A DNA stretch of 52,233 nucleotides from an uncultured Clostridia bacterium. GTDB taxonomy: Bacteria; Bacillota; Clostridia; Christensenellales; UBA1242. The stretch covers positions 1 through 52,233 of the forward strand of contig CANQKH010000010.1 of NCBI GenBank assembly GCA_947624415.1. Reading direction: 5' to 3'. Made by a program: the position numbers and the translations under genes. Below, in pieces: positions 16,754-25,489 of this stretch. The first letter of the stretch is position 1. Each line of letters starts with the position of its first letter. Under the pieces are notes generated by a model, which had not been told where the DNA came from, made no database searches, and was given only the letters and a program-made list of their open reading frames with translations.

Positions 16754-17461
16754 TCACCACTCAATCTCCATAATTGGCTTTGGGCTTTTGTTTTCAACTA
16801 TACTTTCAATTTTTCCGTTTTTTATATTTATAACCTTGTCTGCCATATCTTTGAGGGCTTGATTATGGGTTACAACTATTACGAGAGTGTTGTTTTCCTT
16901 GCAAACAGAATAGAGAAGGTTAAGTATATTTTTCCCTGTCATATAGTCGAGTGCGCCAGTTGGCTCATCGCAAAGCAAAAGTTTTGGATTTTTTGCCACC
17001 GCTCTTGCAATTGAAACACGTTGCTGCTCGCCACCACTAAGTTGGGCGGGGAAATTTTTAAGTTTGTCGCCAAGCCCCACCTTTTCCATAATTGCGACAG
17101 GGGAAAGAGCGTTTTTGCAAAGTTCGGTTGCAAGTTCGACATTTTCTAGGGCGGTAAGATTTGGCATAAGGTTGTAAAATTGAAAAACAAATCCAATATC
17201 ATTTCTGCGAAACAATGTGAGTTGCTTGTCGTTAAAGGCGTTCACCTCTTCACCGTCGAGAAAATATTTGCCACCCGTTGCTTTGTCCATTCCGCCAAGA
17301 ATATTTAAAAGAGTTGTTTTGCCTGCACCACTTGGGCCAAGCACAACTACAAACTCTCCCTTTTCAAGTGAAAAGGAAACATCGCTTAGTGCAAGAAAAT
17401 TGCCTGCCTTACTAACATATTCCTTTGAAATGTTATCAAGTTTAAAAAAGCACATTTTCAA
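16754..17461 (-). CDS. ABC transporter ATP-binding protein, LolD/MacB type
   Basis: 235 residues. Walker [10 protein letters not shown] near residue 43, Q-loop FQFYNLMP, signature [14 protein letters not shown] near 143, Walker [13 protein letters not shown] near 165, and the H-loop VVTHNQ near 200. It powers the FtsX-type permease encoded immediately downstream. The divergent TetR-type gene and an inverted repeat over its -35 suggest repression released by an exported compound. Confidence 0.9.
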   Translation of the reverse strand: MKMCFFKLDNISKEYVSKAGNFLALSDVSFSLEKGEFVVVLGPSGAGKTTLLNILGGMDKATGGKYFLDGEEVNAFNDKQLTLFRRNDIGFVFQFYNLMPNLTALENVELATELCKNALSPVAIMEKVGLGDKLKNFPAQLSGGEQQRVSIARAVAKNPKLLLCDEPTGALDYMTGKNILNLLYSVCKENNTLVIVVTHNQALKDMADKVINIKNGKIESIVENKSPKPIMEIEW

Positions 17462-17500
17462 CCTCTCTTTTGTTTGATTTTTAATTCTCTTTATGTTAGA

Positions 17501-17529
17501 ATTATAATCTACGGGGGGTTGTTAAGCAA
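17501..17529 (-). promoter_or_regulatory. Promoter of the ABC exporter
   Basis: On the minus strand TTGCTT (17529-17524), 17-bp spacer containing six Cs, TATAAT (17506-17501). Confidence 0.7.
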
Positions 17530-17533
17530 CAAC
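17518..17533. promoter_or_regulatory. Putative TetR operator
   Basis: GTTGTT-AAGC-AACAAC, a 6-bp inverted repeat covering the -35 of the exporter promoter, between the exporter and the divergent regulator. Its position fits repression by the neighbouring TetR-type protein; this is inferred, not shown. Confidence 0.5.
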
Positions 17534-17593
17534 TTTAATTAAAATTTGTCGAAAAAACGACTTTGAACGCGAAAAGTTTAAAAAGGAGGAAAT

Positions 17594-18109
17594 ATGGAAG
17601 ATTTAAGAGTTCGAAGAACAAGGGCGGCACTTGAAAATGCGTTTTACAAAATGAGGGCAGAAAAGCCCCTAGAAAAAATCAAAATAATAGACTTGTGCAA
17701 GGAGGCATTAGTTAACAAGGCTACTTTTTACAATTACTATGGCGACATTTATGAGTTTAGCGATGCTCTTGAAAACGAGGTGCTAAAAACAGGCTTTGAC
17801 CAATTCCCATCACTGGAACTTCTTTTTGTTGCTCCTGAAAAGTTTGTTGATGAGGTTTTCAAAGTGTTTACTCAAAATGACAAACTGGCAATTTTGTTTG
17901 ATGGAAGATATGACATTTTGATTGAAAAAGCGGAGAAGTTTTTAATAGAACGATTTGATATTTCAAAGGATGTAAAGAAAAAATTATATGCTCACTTTTT
18001 TATCCGCGGAGCATTTGGAATATTATTAAATTATCAATGTGATGAAAAATTAAAATTAAAGTATTTAATTGATATTGCGCAGTGCCTTATTAAAAATATT
18101 GAAAACTAA
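17594..18109 (+). CDS. TetR/AcrR-family transcriptional regulator
   Basis: 171 residues. The N-terminal helix-turn-helix (about residues 8-55) contains RRTRAALENAFYKM, then KIKIIDLCKEA and the recognition helix VNKATFYNYY, typical of TetR proteins. The C-terminal ligand domain is short and helical. It is divergent from the ABC exporter, with 132 bp between the two starts. It probably represses that exporter and itself. Ribosome-binding site AAAGGAGG. Confidence 0.85.
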   Translation: MEDLRVRRTRAALENAFYKMRAEKPLEKIKIIDLCKEALVNKATFYNYYGDIYEFSDALENEVLKTGFDQFPSLELLFVAPEKFVDEVFKVFTQNDKLAILFDGRYDILIEKAEKFLIERFDISKDVKKKLYAHFFIRGAFGILLNYQCDEKLKLKYLIDIAQCLIKNIEN

Positions 18110-18346
18110 TTATTCTCCCCTTGTTATGGGCGAATAAAATGCTTTTAAAAATCAAAAAAATTAATTTTAAAAATGATTTTTTTATTGAAAAATCTAATTG
18201 TATTTTATTTAATTTTTATAAAGAAAAAAATCTTAAAATTAAATTTTTTTGTTAATTTTTTATTGTAAGACTTGGCAAAAAAATTAAGTTATTTTTGGTC
18301 AAGTTTTTTGCCAATAACTAAAATAATTAAAAATTCAAATTGATTA
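18110..18346. other. AT-rich intergenic stretch
   Basis: No gene. Very AT-rich. It begins with a short hairpin (CCCC..GGGC near 18116-18132) followed by GAATAAAATG, which resembles the stretch near 44245-44272 (CCC..GGGG then GAATAAATGG). Otherwise nothing is recognised before the promoter at 18347. Confidence 0.5.
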
Positions 18347-18375
18347 TTGACTAAGCACCTTATTTATGATATACT
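18347..18375 (+). promoter_or_regulatory. Promoter of the first MoxR-like gene
   Basis: TTGACT (18347-18352), 17-bp spacer, TATACT (18370-18375), followed by AAAGGAAAG and the ATG at 18398. Confidence 0.8.
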
Positions 18376-18397
18376 AAAAGAGTAAAGGAAAGAAGAT

Positions 18398-20326
18398 ATG
18401 AGTGATTTAACAAATTTACAAAAACATATATTTACGGCAACTTTGCCAGGAGATGATGTGTCATCGCCAACTTCACAAATGAGGGATAAGATTTTTATTG
18501 ACACAGATGTTTCTCTTAAAAGAAAAAATATGTCTTCAAAAATTAAGGCGACTGATTTTGCCATTGCCTGTGGTGCTACTGTTGATGAAAACCAAAACGC
18601 ATCTTTTGTTTTTAGACATTTGAGCGATGATCAAGAAAATGGTAACGGTGGGCAAAACTCTGATGTAAAAGTTATCAATCCACATATTTGCTTAAAGAAT
18701 AGTGCACTATCAAATGAATATCCTTTTGGAGTTTATAGGATTACTCAAAAAGCAAAAGATGACAGAACAATTACTTTTGCAGATTGGGTTTGGCCTCAAA
18801 GAATTTACAGCGATACATTCAAACTTGACAGCCTAATGCAAAATGGCGACCTTGAAAAAACGGGCAGAAGTTTTCCTTATTCATTCTCAGACTCAGGAGA
18901 ACCAATTTGTTGTGATGAGTATGCAGGTTTGGTTGACGGGAAAATGAAAAAGTTTGTTCGATTTACTCCAAAAGCCAATCCACAATCAACTTTCTCAGAT
19001 GGACAGAAGGTTGAGGCAAAACCATACTGGTTTGAGGTTACACCTATTGTTTGGAGAATTGAAAACGGAAAGGATTTAATTGAAAACATCTCTACAAGAA
19101 ATTATTCAAACATTCCAAATAAAACACCTATTGAAATTATCCCTGTTTCGGGAATGCTTGTAGGCTTGCCTTTTAAAGAAAACGAATATGTAAATTCAAA
19201 TGTAAGGAAATTTATAAATAGTTATGATGGATATGCCGACAATGGCTTTCTTGATTATTCTTATGACCCAACAAAAATAAGAAGAAATTCAAAATTCACA
19301 GTTAAGGTTGACGACCAACCTATGACAATTGATGAACAACTTAAATTTTACATCGACAATAATTTCAGCATTATGCTTCATGGTTTAAGCGGTATTGGTA
19401 AGAGCAGGCGTGTAAAAGATATTGACCCTCAATGCGTTCAAATCCAACTCCGTGATGGAATGTTGCCTGAAGAGGTTATTGGAAAAACTGCATTTAATGA
19501 CGAAACAAAAGAAAGTTCTTGGATTGAACCAACTTGGTATAAAAGAATTAAAGAGGTTTGCGAAAACGATCCAAAACACAACCACGTTTTGTTTATAGAT
19601 GAAATAACAAACGTTCGCCCATACGAGCAAAGTTTAGTTTATCACATAGTTCTTGAGCGTTCAATAGACGGAAACCAAGGAAAATTACCAGACAACTGCG
19701 TTGTTATTGCTGCCGGAAACAGCCCAAAAGAATCGGAAGTTGCATCACCTATGCCAGAACCTCTTTACAGAAGATTTAACGCACATATTGAACTTCCTCT
19801 TGACCTTAAATCTTGGCTGGAATGGGGAAGCGTAGTAGTTGACGATAAACCAAGAATTCATCCTCTTGTCTCTTCATTCGTTGCTGCTTACTGCGACAAG
19901 GTGTTCTACACAAAATATGATAAAGAAAAATCTGAATTTGCTATTGACCCTCGTGGCTGGGAACAAATTTCAAACATTATTTACAATAATAACGGGGTTA
20001 TACGTGAAGCATTGATTGCAAATAAGATTGGGGCTCAAAACGCAAAATCCTTCTTGGCATTTGCAAAAATCCCACTTATTACAATTGATGATATTATGAA
20101 CGACAATGTTTCTCCTTCAGATGTTCCAACAGATATAAATTCAAGATATGCACTCATGCTTTCTTTTAGAGTTGCTACTATGGAAGAAGTGGGAAAAGTT
20201 CGTGAGTTCGTTGGCAAGTGTCTGGGCAAAGAACAACTCGCGACATTTGACAGCCTCTGGGCAGACACCGATGAAAAGGCTATTTTCTTGGATAGACTTG
20301 ACAATCAACAGGAAAATGATTATTAA
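18398..20326 (+). CDS. MoxR-like AAA+ ATPase with novel N-terminal domain, copy 1
   Basis: 642 residues. The AAA+ module spans about 300-520: Walker A GLSGIGKS near residue 329, Walker B LFIDEIT near 398, sensor-1 AAGN, and arginine finger RRF. The 300-residue N-terminus contains FGVYRIT..TITFADWVWPQ and YWFEVTPIVWRIEN, blocks also present in the paralog at 39880 and reminiscent of a domain in gut Firmicutes surface proteins. MoxR ATPases usually remodel a partner with a VWA domain, but no VWA gene is nearby. It is a single-gene unit with its own promoter and terminator. Target unknown. Confidence 0.8.
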   Translation: MSDLTNLQKHIFTATLPGDDVSSPTSQMRDKIFIDTDVSLKRKNMSSKIKATDFAIACGATVDENQNASFVFRHLSDDQENGNGGQNSDVKVINPHICLKNSALSNEYPFGVYRITQKAKDDRTITFADWVWPQRIYSDTFKLDSLMQNGDLEKTGRSFPYSFSDSGEPICCDEYAGLVDGKMKKFVRFTPKANPQSTFSDGQKVEAKPYWFEVTPIVWRIENGKDLIENISTRNYSNIPNKTPIEIIPVSGMLVGLPFKENEYVNSNVRKFINSYDGYADNGFLDYSYDPTKIRRNSKFTVKVDDQPMTIDEQLKFYIDNNFSIMLHGLSGIGKSRRVKDIDPQCVQIQLRDGMLPEEVIGKTAFNDETKESSWIEPTWYKRIKEVCENDPKHNHVLFIDEITNVRPYEQSLVYHIVLERSIDGNQGKLPDNCVVIAAGNSPKESEVASPMPEPLYRRFNAHIELPLDLKSWLEWGSVVVDDKPRIHPLVSSFVAAYCDKVFYTKYDKEKSEFAIDPRGWEQISNIIYNNNGVIREALIANKIGAQNAKSFLAFAKIPLITIDDIMNDNVSPSDVPTDINSRYALMLSFRVATMEEVGKVREFVGKCLGKEQLATFDSLWADTDEKAIFLDRLDNQQENDY

Positions 20327-20330
20327 AAAA

Positions 20331-20376
20331 ACAGGTTAAAACTAGCCTAAAAAGGTTGGCTTAAACCTGCTTTTTT
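20331..20376 (+). terminator. Intrinsic terminator after MoxR-like gene
   Basis: CAGGTT...AGCC pairs with GGCT...AACCTG, followed by six Ts (20371-20376). Confidence 0.75.
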
Positions 20377-20414
20377 AATGAACAATATTTTTTTGCTCAA
20401 CTTTTTGGACACTC

Positions 20415-20741
20415 TTAATCATTATCACTAGAATTTTTAAACTTGCTATTTTTTTGTGATTTACTTTTTGGAAGAAGGGCATCGCCAATTCTTGCAAACA
20501 CCGAACCAATGACAATCATTGGTATAAAGGGAATGGCGATAAGCCATGCAGTGAAGGCATCATCAGTGTTAAATTTAAAAAACAAAACCATAAACATTAT
20601 AAACATTGCTATAAATCCAGCCAATCCAAGCCCCAAAATAACACCGCCTATAATTTGATATTTCATTTTAATTTTTTTTGCCTTTTTCATATCGTTTAAG
20701 GATATGATTTTATCATTAATTTTTTTTATATACTTTTCCAT
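20415..20741 (-). CDS. Small two-TM membrane protein
   Basis: 108 residues. A basic N-terminus of about 28 residues precedes a first membrane helix (about 29-55, GGVILGLGLAGFIAMFIMFMV) and a second (about 65-88, WLIAIPFIPMIVIGSVF). The tail is polar, rich in serine/lysine. Convergent to the MoxR-like gene. No family recognised. The start ATG at 20741 has only a weak GGTG site, so the exact start is less certain. Confidence 0.6.
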   Translation of the reverse strand: MEKYIKKINDKIISLNDMKKAKKIKMKYQIIGGVILGLGLAGFIAMFIMFMVLFFKFNTDDAFTAWLIAIPFIPMIVIGSVFARIGDALLPKSKSQKNSKFKNSSDND

Positions 20742-20840
20742 AATACACCAAAATTTAGATTTTTTTGTAATAAAATTATAACAACCTCGCGATTTGCAAT
20801 ACTAATATAACATAAAGTTTTGAAAAAACAAAGAAAATAC

Positions 20841-20869
20841 TTGCAAAAAAACAAAAAATGTTATACAAT
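20841..20869 (+). promoter_or_regulatory. Promoter of tRNA-Leu
   Basis: TTGCAA (20841-20846), 17-bp spacer, TACAAT (20864-20869), about 100 bases upstream of the tRNA. Confidence 0.55.
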
Positions 20870-20973
20870 TACAATGCTTTTGGATGGAAAAAGCAAAGAT
20901 TGCCAAAGTATAGACAATAGGATACTAGTATATAAAAACACCTTTCACCAAAAGAGGACAAGACAAAAATTAT

Positions 20974-21055
20974 GCGGATATGGCGGAATGGCAGACGCGC
21001 TGGATTTAGGTTCCAGTCCGAAAGGGTGCAGGTTCAACTCCTGTTATCCGCACCA
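20974..21055 (+). tRNA. tRNA-Leu (anticodon TAG)
   Basis: Acceptor stem GCGGATA/TATCCGC, D-arm GGCGGAATGGCAGACGC, anticodon stem CTGGA/TCCAG with loop TTTAGGT (anticodon TAG, reads CTA), a class II variable arm, T-arm GCAGGTTCAACTCCTGT, discriminator A and an encoded CCA at 21053-21055. Confidence 0.95.
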
Positions 21056-21061
21056 GAACGA

Positions 21062-21092
21062 AACTAAATTGAACCCTCAATTTAGTTTTTTT
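21062..21092 (+). terminator. Terminator of tRNA-Leu
   Basis: AACTAAATTGA (21062-21072), loop ACCC, TCAATTTAGTT (21077-21087), then Ts. A perfect 11-bp stem. Confidence 0.9.
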
Positions 21093-21145
21093 AATTCATT
21101 GTTGATTCTACTTATATCAAAGGCTTTACAGCACCATAATTAAGT

Positions 21146-21853
21146 TTAATCTTGCTCAAAAAATTTACAATATCCTTGTGCCCGTGGATAGTTCTCTGTT
21201 ATTATATCATTTTTTAATTTTTCAACATCAAAAAAGATTTTCTTTCGTTCAACATTAATTCCCTTTTCATCTATATTTATTACTACATAGTTCCCTGGAT
21301 GTTTCATTCCAAGACTGCCAACGCATATAAACTTTTTTCCATCGCACTCAAATTCTGATGGTTTATGATTGTGTCCAAAAATAATATAATCAGCTTTGAT
21401 GTTTTTAAATAATTCTGCTGTTTTGACGGTTGGCGCATTTGGATCATCGGGATCGTCCATAACAAGTCTATCCGTCTCCCAAGCATAATGTGTAAAATAA
21501 AATCTTTTGCCTAAAAAATCCATATAACAATCTTTTGGCATGGTTGCTAATTTTTCTTTGTATTCAAGTAAAGTCTTTTCTCTCATATAATTTTGATGTG
21601 CTTTTTTATCAGCTTTGAAATATGCAAATTCTTCTTCTGGCAAACCAAAAGCACAATAGCTATCATGATTTCCAAGAAGAAAAATATCGCCACTTTTCCA
21701 TATCTTGCGTAAACATTCGTTTGGAAAAGGACACATCATTACAGCATCTCCTAAAAACACCCTCGCATCAGCAGTTTTATAGTCTCGACTATCCTGCAAT
21801 TTCTCCAACGCGTATTTATTTCCATGCACATCTGTATAAACCAGTATTTTCAT
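21146..21853 (-). CDS. Calcineurin-like metallophosphoesterase (YfcE/MJ0936-like)
   Basis: 235 residues. Motifs in order: TDVHGN (about residue 7), LGDAV (about 34), LGNHDS (about 60), THYA (about 120), GHNHKP (about 160). This is the short phosphoesterase class that includes YfcE and diadenosine-tetraphosphatase-like enzymes; the substrate is not evident. The gene is a single unit, flanked by the tRNA-Leu terminator on one side and palindromic sequence on the other. Confidence 0.85.
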   Translation of the reverse strand: MKILVYTDVHGNKYALEKLQDSRDYKTADARVFLGDAVMMCPFPNECLRKIWKSGDIFLLGNHDSYCAFGLPEEEFAYFKADKKAHQNYMREKTLLEYKEKLATMPKDCYMDFLGKRFYFTHYAWETDRLVMDDPDDPNAPTVKTAELFKNIKADYIIFGHNHKPSEFECDGKKFICVGSLGMKHPGNYVVINIDEKGINVERKKIFFDVEKLKNDIITENYPRAQGYCKFFEQD

Positions 21854-21945
21854 GTTTTAATTATAACATACTTTCAGTTGTTTTGTATCATGTTTTTGCA
21901 AAATACACAAATATTTTAAAGCAAAATAATCTTTGTGAGCATTAG

Positions 21946-22000
21946 ACGACACCTTGTCTTATTAACGAGAGCGTGCTGACGCACGCTGACAAGGTGTCGT
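21946..22000. repeat. Nested inverted repeat (13-bp outer, 7-bp inner stem)
   Basis: ACGACACCTTGTC (21946-21958) pairs with GACAAGGTGTCGT (21988-22000). Inside, AGCGTGC-TGAC-GCACGCT (21970-21987) forms a second stem. It ends in TTTT, so it could terminate transcription on the plus strand, but the nested design resembles a small palindromic mobile element. Confidence 0.7.
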
Positions 22001-22042
22001 TTTGCAAACAACCGAACAACTAAACAACTGCAAAAGAATGGG

Positions 22043-22086
22043 CTAAAAAGTGGGACTTGGGTAAACCCCGTTGTCCCACTTTTTAG
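22043..22086. repeat. 14-bp perfect inverted repeat
   Basis: CTAAAAAGTGGGAC (22043-22056) and GTCCCACTTTTTAG (22073-22086) around a 16-base loop. Adjacent to the nested hairpin at 21946 and to the inverted tRNA-Leu fragment at 22091. Confidence 0.75.
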
Positions 22087-22090
22087 AACA

Positions 22091-22115
22091 GGTTCAATTT
22101 AGTTTTGTTTTGGTG
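22091..22115 (-). repeat. Inverted copy of the tRNA-Leu 3' end and terminator arm
   Basis: Matches the reverse complement of 21051-21075 at 23 of 25 positions, covering the CCA end and the first terminator arm. It makes the phosphoesterase gene and palindromes lie between inverted copies of the tRNA end. Confidence 0.65.
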
Positions 22116-22120
22116 CACCA

Positions 22121-22333
22121 TTGACAAATGAAGGCTTTAATTATTTAGATAGCATACGAAATACGGATGATTTAGAAAGCCATAAAAATTTTAATGTGTA
22201 TATTGATAATTCAACGAATTATAATGGTAAAGTTGTTGCGAAAAAAGGAATAATTGGCGACAATAATCGACAAGACATAGACGAGAATGCAAATCTTGGG
22301 TTACATGTAAATTTACCAAATCCAAAAACTTAA
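22121..22333 (+). pseudogene. Short orphan reading frame, probable gene remnant
   Basis: 70 codons open from a TTG that is part of a TTGACA hexamer. No good ribosome-binding site and no recognisable motif (reads ...NFNVYIDNSTNYNGKV...). Likely a remnant of a larger gene left beside the palindromic insertions. Following bases to 22551 hold no other gene. Confidence 0.25.
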
Positions 22334-22551
22334 AATGTAATGGCGATTGCGAAATATCCAAATCCAATAATTATTTGGTTCGGATTTGATATCGTTTGTC
22401 GCACCAAACACACTGAAAAAATCAAAAATCAAAACCATCGCAAAATCAAAATTAAAAAATCAAAAAAAAAGACTTTGTGTAATTGAATTTTTTTTAAATT
22501 ACAAAACTTAAATCAATAAATAAAAAATTAAACTTTCCGGCATTTGGCAAA

Positions 22552-23298
22552 TTATATTTCTATCACACATAAAAAGTGGTCTGAAGGTGTGATTTTTGTT
22601 TCAATATGTTTGTTTTTAACTTTTGAACCCTTTGGCAACAAAATGTTATCTGTTCGTTTCCCATCTGTAGTGGTTATATCATCGAAGCAGAATGTGTGAG
22701 TGGCTTTTAATTTGTCCAACACTTTTTCGAGTTCGCTTGCCCCCAAAACCGCATTGAAATCTCCACAAACAATAGCGTTATTTTTTATAGCATCATTTTG
22801 AAATTCATTAAAATAATTTTTAAAATCAACAATGTTTTCATTAAAGCGGTGAAATGGTAAAAATTGAGTGGAAATAAAAGTAATGCCATTGATGGTGGCA
22901 GAAATATATCCCTTATCATGGGTAGAATAACAGCCTTTTTCAGTTACTTTTATCAAATTTGGATTTTTGAAAAGTTTATTTTGGATATTTTTTATAGGAT
23001 TCTTTGACAAGATTGCAACTCCAAAATTTGTGTTTTCAATTAAAAACCCAGGACTAATTTCAAATTCGCAAAAATATTTCATTCCGGTTAGTTTTGATAA
23101 ATTTTCTAAAAAATGAAAAGAGGGGGTTGTTATAACCTCTTGCAAAGCGACAACATCTAAATTGTTTTCTTTTATTAACTTGGAAATTTGAATTAAACAT
23201 TCATCATTAACATTGACGCTTGGGGTTATATCGAAAAGTTCATCTTTATAATTATTGACATTTATTCCCGAACTGATGTTCCAACTGCCTATTTTCAT
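22552..23298 (-). CDS. Endonuclease/exonuclease/phosphatase (EEP) family protein
   Basis: 248 residues. EEP signature blocks: GSWNIS near residue 4, VVALQEV near 50 (catalytic Glu), GVAILSK near 92, STQFLPFHR near 140, CGDFNA near 178, TDNILL near 218, and the terminal SDHFLCV. These Mg-dependent enzymes cut DNA, RNA or phosphate esters; the substrate is not apparent. No signal peptide. Single-gene unit. Confidence 0.85.
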   Translation of the reverse strand: MKIGSWNISSGINVNNYKDELFDITPSVNVNDECLIQISKLIKENNLDVVALQEVITTPSFHFLENLSKLTGMKYFCEFEISPGFLIENTNFGVAILSKNPIKNIQNKLFKNPNLIKVTEKGCYSTHDKGYISATINGITFISTQFLPFHRFNENIVDFKNYFNEFQNDAIKNNAIVCGDFNAVLGASELEKVLDKLKATHTFCFDDITTTDGKRTDNILLPKGSKVKNKHIETKITPSDHFLCVIEI

Positions 23299-23404
23299 AT
23301 TAAACTCCTATGGATTTATTATAATATACAATTTGTCAACGAGTCAACAAATTTCTGGATACAATGTTACAGGTGTTCCACCGAATAATTACAAGTTTAA
23401 GTGG

Positions 23405-23433
23405 TTGACACCATTTCTATATTTTGTTATAAT
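23405..23433 (+). promoter_or_regulatory. Sigma-A promoter
   Basis: TTGACA (23405-23410), 17-bp spacer, TATAAT (23428-23433), consensus in both boxes. It sets the start of the next gene at the ATG at 23458. Confidence 0.85.
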
Positions 23434-23457
23434 AAATTTTGTTTAGGAGGTTTTGTC

Positions 23458-23769
23458 ATGACTAGATATAAAGATTTGGAAAAAATTGTAACTGACGTTA
23501 AGAATCAATTACAAAGTATTTCAGACAATATGGGTCGATATAAAAAGATTGACACAGATTTAAGGGCGCGTGCATTAATGAAAGAGATTAAAGAAAAAAT
23601 AACCCAGATTAACAGATGTATGGAAGTTTTCACAAGGCCTGACTATAGGCAAGTTTATGAAAATTATAATTTTGACGAATTTGTAAATAATATAAAGTCT
23701 TATGTAACTGAGGCTCAAGCAACTTATGAAAGAATAAAGAAGTTTGAGGATATAACTGAATTTTATTAA
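23458..23769 (+). CDS. Small helical protein of unknown function
   Basis: 103 residues from the ATG at 23458, behind AGGAGG; the longer frame from 23401 would begin inside the promoter. It is almost entirely helical and charged (TRYKDLEKIVTDVKNQL..., ITQINRCMEVF, YVTEAQATYERIKKF). In size and helix pattern it resembles the WXG100-partner proteins at 47410-48264, but it lacks a WXG/WxD turn, so I do not assign it to that family. Confidence 0.65.
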   Translation: MTRYKDLEKIVTDVKNQLQSISDNMGRYKKIDTDLRARALMKEIKEKITQINRCMEVFTRPDYRQVYENYNFDEFVNNIKSYVTEAQATYERIKKFEDITEFY

Positions 23770-23833
23770 AATATAAGGGCAGTCATTTTGAGAGCCAAAG
23801 ACAAGATAAATTTAAACTATTGAAGAAGGGGAT

Positions 23834-23858
23834 AATGGGGCTTTCAAATCCCATTTTT
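23834..23858 (+). terminator. Intrinsic terminator
   Basis: ATGGG (23835-23839) pairs with CCCAT (23850-23854), followed by Ts. Confidence 0.55.
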
Positions 23859-23899
23859 CTTTTGGTCAATAATAGTGGCGAATATTAAATATAAAAAAT

Positions 23900-24397
23900 A
23901 TGGGTGAGGGAATGAAGGATTACGCAAATAATGAAATAAAAGTTGATGGATGCCGGGGCTGTGCATATGCAAAGCATGAATTTTCCATTCCATGCGGTAT
24001 GGTTTATGAAAATGAATATTTGACCATATCCCAAGATTGGGAATTGCCAATAAATGGGTGGATTGTTCTTTGCCCAAAGCGTCATGTGGAAAAACTTGAA
24101 GAATTATCAGTTAATGAACGCAATATCCTATTTGAATATGTCAGTTTAACTACAAAATATTTGAAAGAAATTGGTGTAAGCGAATATTTTTCTGTCGAGA
24201 TGGAAGAAAGAAAAGATATACATTTCCATATTTCTGTAATACCCAAACATAGTTGGATGAAAGAGATCTCTGGGAGTTGGATGGACAACATTGGTGCGTT
24301 TACAGAATACGCGAAGGAAAACTTGCGAACAGAACAAAACTTAAAAAACATTGAAAACACTGTTAAAGAACTATCAAAATTATTTAATAAAATGTAG
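23900..24397 (+). CDS. HIT-family (histidine triad) nucleotide hydrolase/transferase
   Basis: 165 residues. The HIT active-site motif appears as IHFHISVIPKH near residue 115; the usual third histidine of H-x-H-x-H-x-x is replaced by valine, as in some HIT branches. Upstream WIVLCPKRHVEKLEELS (about 54-70) is the second conserved HIT strand-helix unit. CRGCAYAKHEFSIPC at residues 18-32 could bind zinc. HIT proteins act on nucleotide phosphoesters. Start uncertain: 23900 lacks a ribosome-binding site and the ATG at 23912 has GAGGG too close. Confidence 0.7.
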   Translation: MGEGMKDYANNEIKVDGCRGCAYAKHEFSIPCGMVYENEYLTISQDWELPINGWIVLCPKRHVEKLEELSVNERNILFEYVSLTTKYLKEIGVSEYFSVEMEERKDIHFHISVIPKHSWMKEISGSWMDNIGAFTEYAKENLRTEQNLKNIENTVKELSKLFNKM

Positions 24398-24476
24398 TGA
24401 TGAGGGAAAACTAATTTGAATAAAGTTGAGGCAACTTATTAATATATTAAATTTTGAAAATTTTTTAATTTCGATA

Positions 24477-24505
24477 TTGTAATATTGAAAAATATGTGTT
24501 ATAAT
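24477..24505 (+). promoter_or_regulatory. Promoter
   Basis: TTGTAA (24477-24482), 17-bp spacer, TATAAT (24500-24505), 40 bases before the next start codon, which has AGGAGGGG. Confidence 0.7.
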
Positions 24506-24544
24506 GATATTGAAGAAAATTCTCAAAATTATTAGGAGGGGAAT

Positions 24545-25474
24545 ATGGAAACAACTTCAACAAGCACAAAGACTGATTCAAAGGAATTATTAAGTTCAGC
24601 CGCACAACAATATGCAACATATTTGGTTGATAGTATGCCTCAAACAGAGGACGGGCAAGTTCGATATTATATTAGTGGCTCACTTGCTATGCTGCTTTTA
24701 AGCAATGCCACATCAATACAACGTATGCAACTTAGAGAGGACAAAACAAGCCCAAGCGGATTTGCAGCAAGAGATATTGGCAAGCAGGTAGAGGTTGGTC
24801 AGGCACAACGCGATGCCTTAACTGAGGCTTCAAGAACTCTTCATGATGTTGATGTTATTACTGTTGGTGGATTTACTCAATCAAAAGATGATGTTAAGAA
24901 AACAACGGTGCGTTCTGTTGTTGAAAATTGCGACAAGGCAACTGCACTATTTCCAGCGTTTAAAACTATAAAAGGAAATTATTATTTTGACACATTGTCT
25001 GAAGAGAGAAGTTTTAAACAACATGACATGGCACTTATTACATTAAATAATGGTGCTCAGGTTTATATTGCCGACCCATTAAGCCTTATTATTCACAAGT
25101 TTGCAGACACCTGCAATTATGCCGGACAATTGGGAAATGCCTTTGCAGACAAACAATATGCAAAAGATTTAGTTGACCTTCAAGCATTAATGAATGGACT
25201 TATGCCACTTTACACAAGCGGCAACAGCCAAGAAGATAACGTTGAATTATTTACAAGACTTATAAAGCAAAATGCCGACAATGCCGAAGACTCATATTTG
25301 ACAACAATGATTAAAGGTGGCACAAATGCAAAATTGCAAGAGGCTTTGGATTTAATACACGAAGAATGCGGATGCCTTCTTGTTAACAAGCCTGCTCAAA
25401 ATGCAATGGACGGATTACTTAGTGCATTAAACGAACAAATTTTACAAAATAGCGATGAAGAGGTGCTTGAATAA
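24545..25474 (+). CDS. Nucleotidyltransferase-fold protein (AbiEii/DUF1814-like)
   Basis: 309 residues. The pattern ISGSLAMLLL near residue 45 followed by LHDVDVITV near 100 resembles the G-S and D-x-D motifs of minimal nucleotidyltransferases. The later ADPLSLIIHKFADT...KDLVDLQALM (about 175-215) matches the helical part of AbiEii-type proteins, where a K-x-x-R/D and KDxxDL pattern is typical. AbiEii-like proteins are often toxins of toxin-antitoxin pairs, but no obvious antitoxin is adjacent. Assignment is by motif order only. Confidence 0.5.
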   Translation: METTSTSTKTDSKELLSSAAQQYATYLVDSMPQTEDGQVRYYISGSLAMLLLSNATSIQRMQLREDKTSPSGFAARDIGKQVEVGQAQRDALTEASRTLHDVDVITVGGFTQSKDDVKKTTVRSVVENCDKATALFPAFKTIKGNYYFDTLSEERSFKQHDMALITLNNGAQVYIADPLSLIIHKFADTCNYAGQLGNAFADKQYAKDLVDLQALMNGLMPLYTSGNSQEDNVELFTRLIKQNADNAEDSYLTTMIKGGTNAKLQEALDLIHEECGCLLVNKPAQNAMDGLLSALNEQILQNSDEEVLE

Positions 25475-25489
25475 CTTTACGTGCTGTAA

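Noticed and set aside
16753-16797. Longer start for the ABC permease
   Set aside because: It overlaps the ATPase gene by 44 bases; the ATG at 16752 sits right after its stop.
20820-21143. 107-codon open frame on the plus strand
   Set aside because: It runs through tRNA-Leu and its terminator and has no protein-like features.
23401-23457. N-terminal extension of the 103-residue helical protein
   Set aside because: It begins on the promoter -35/-10 region; the ATG at 23458 follows AGGAGG.
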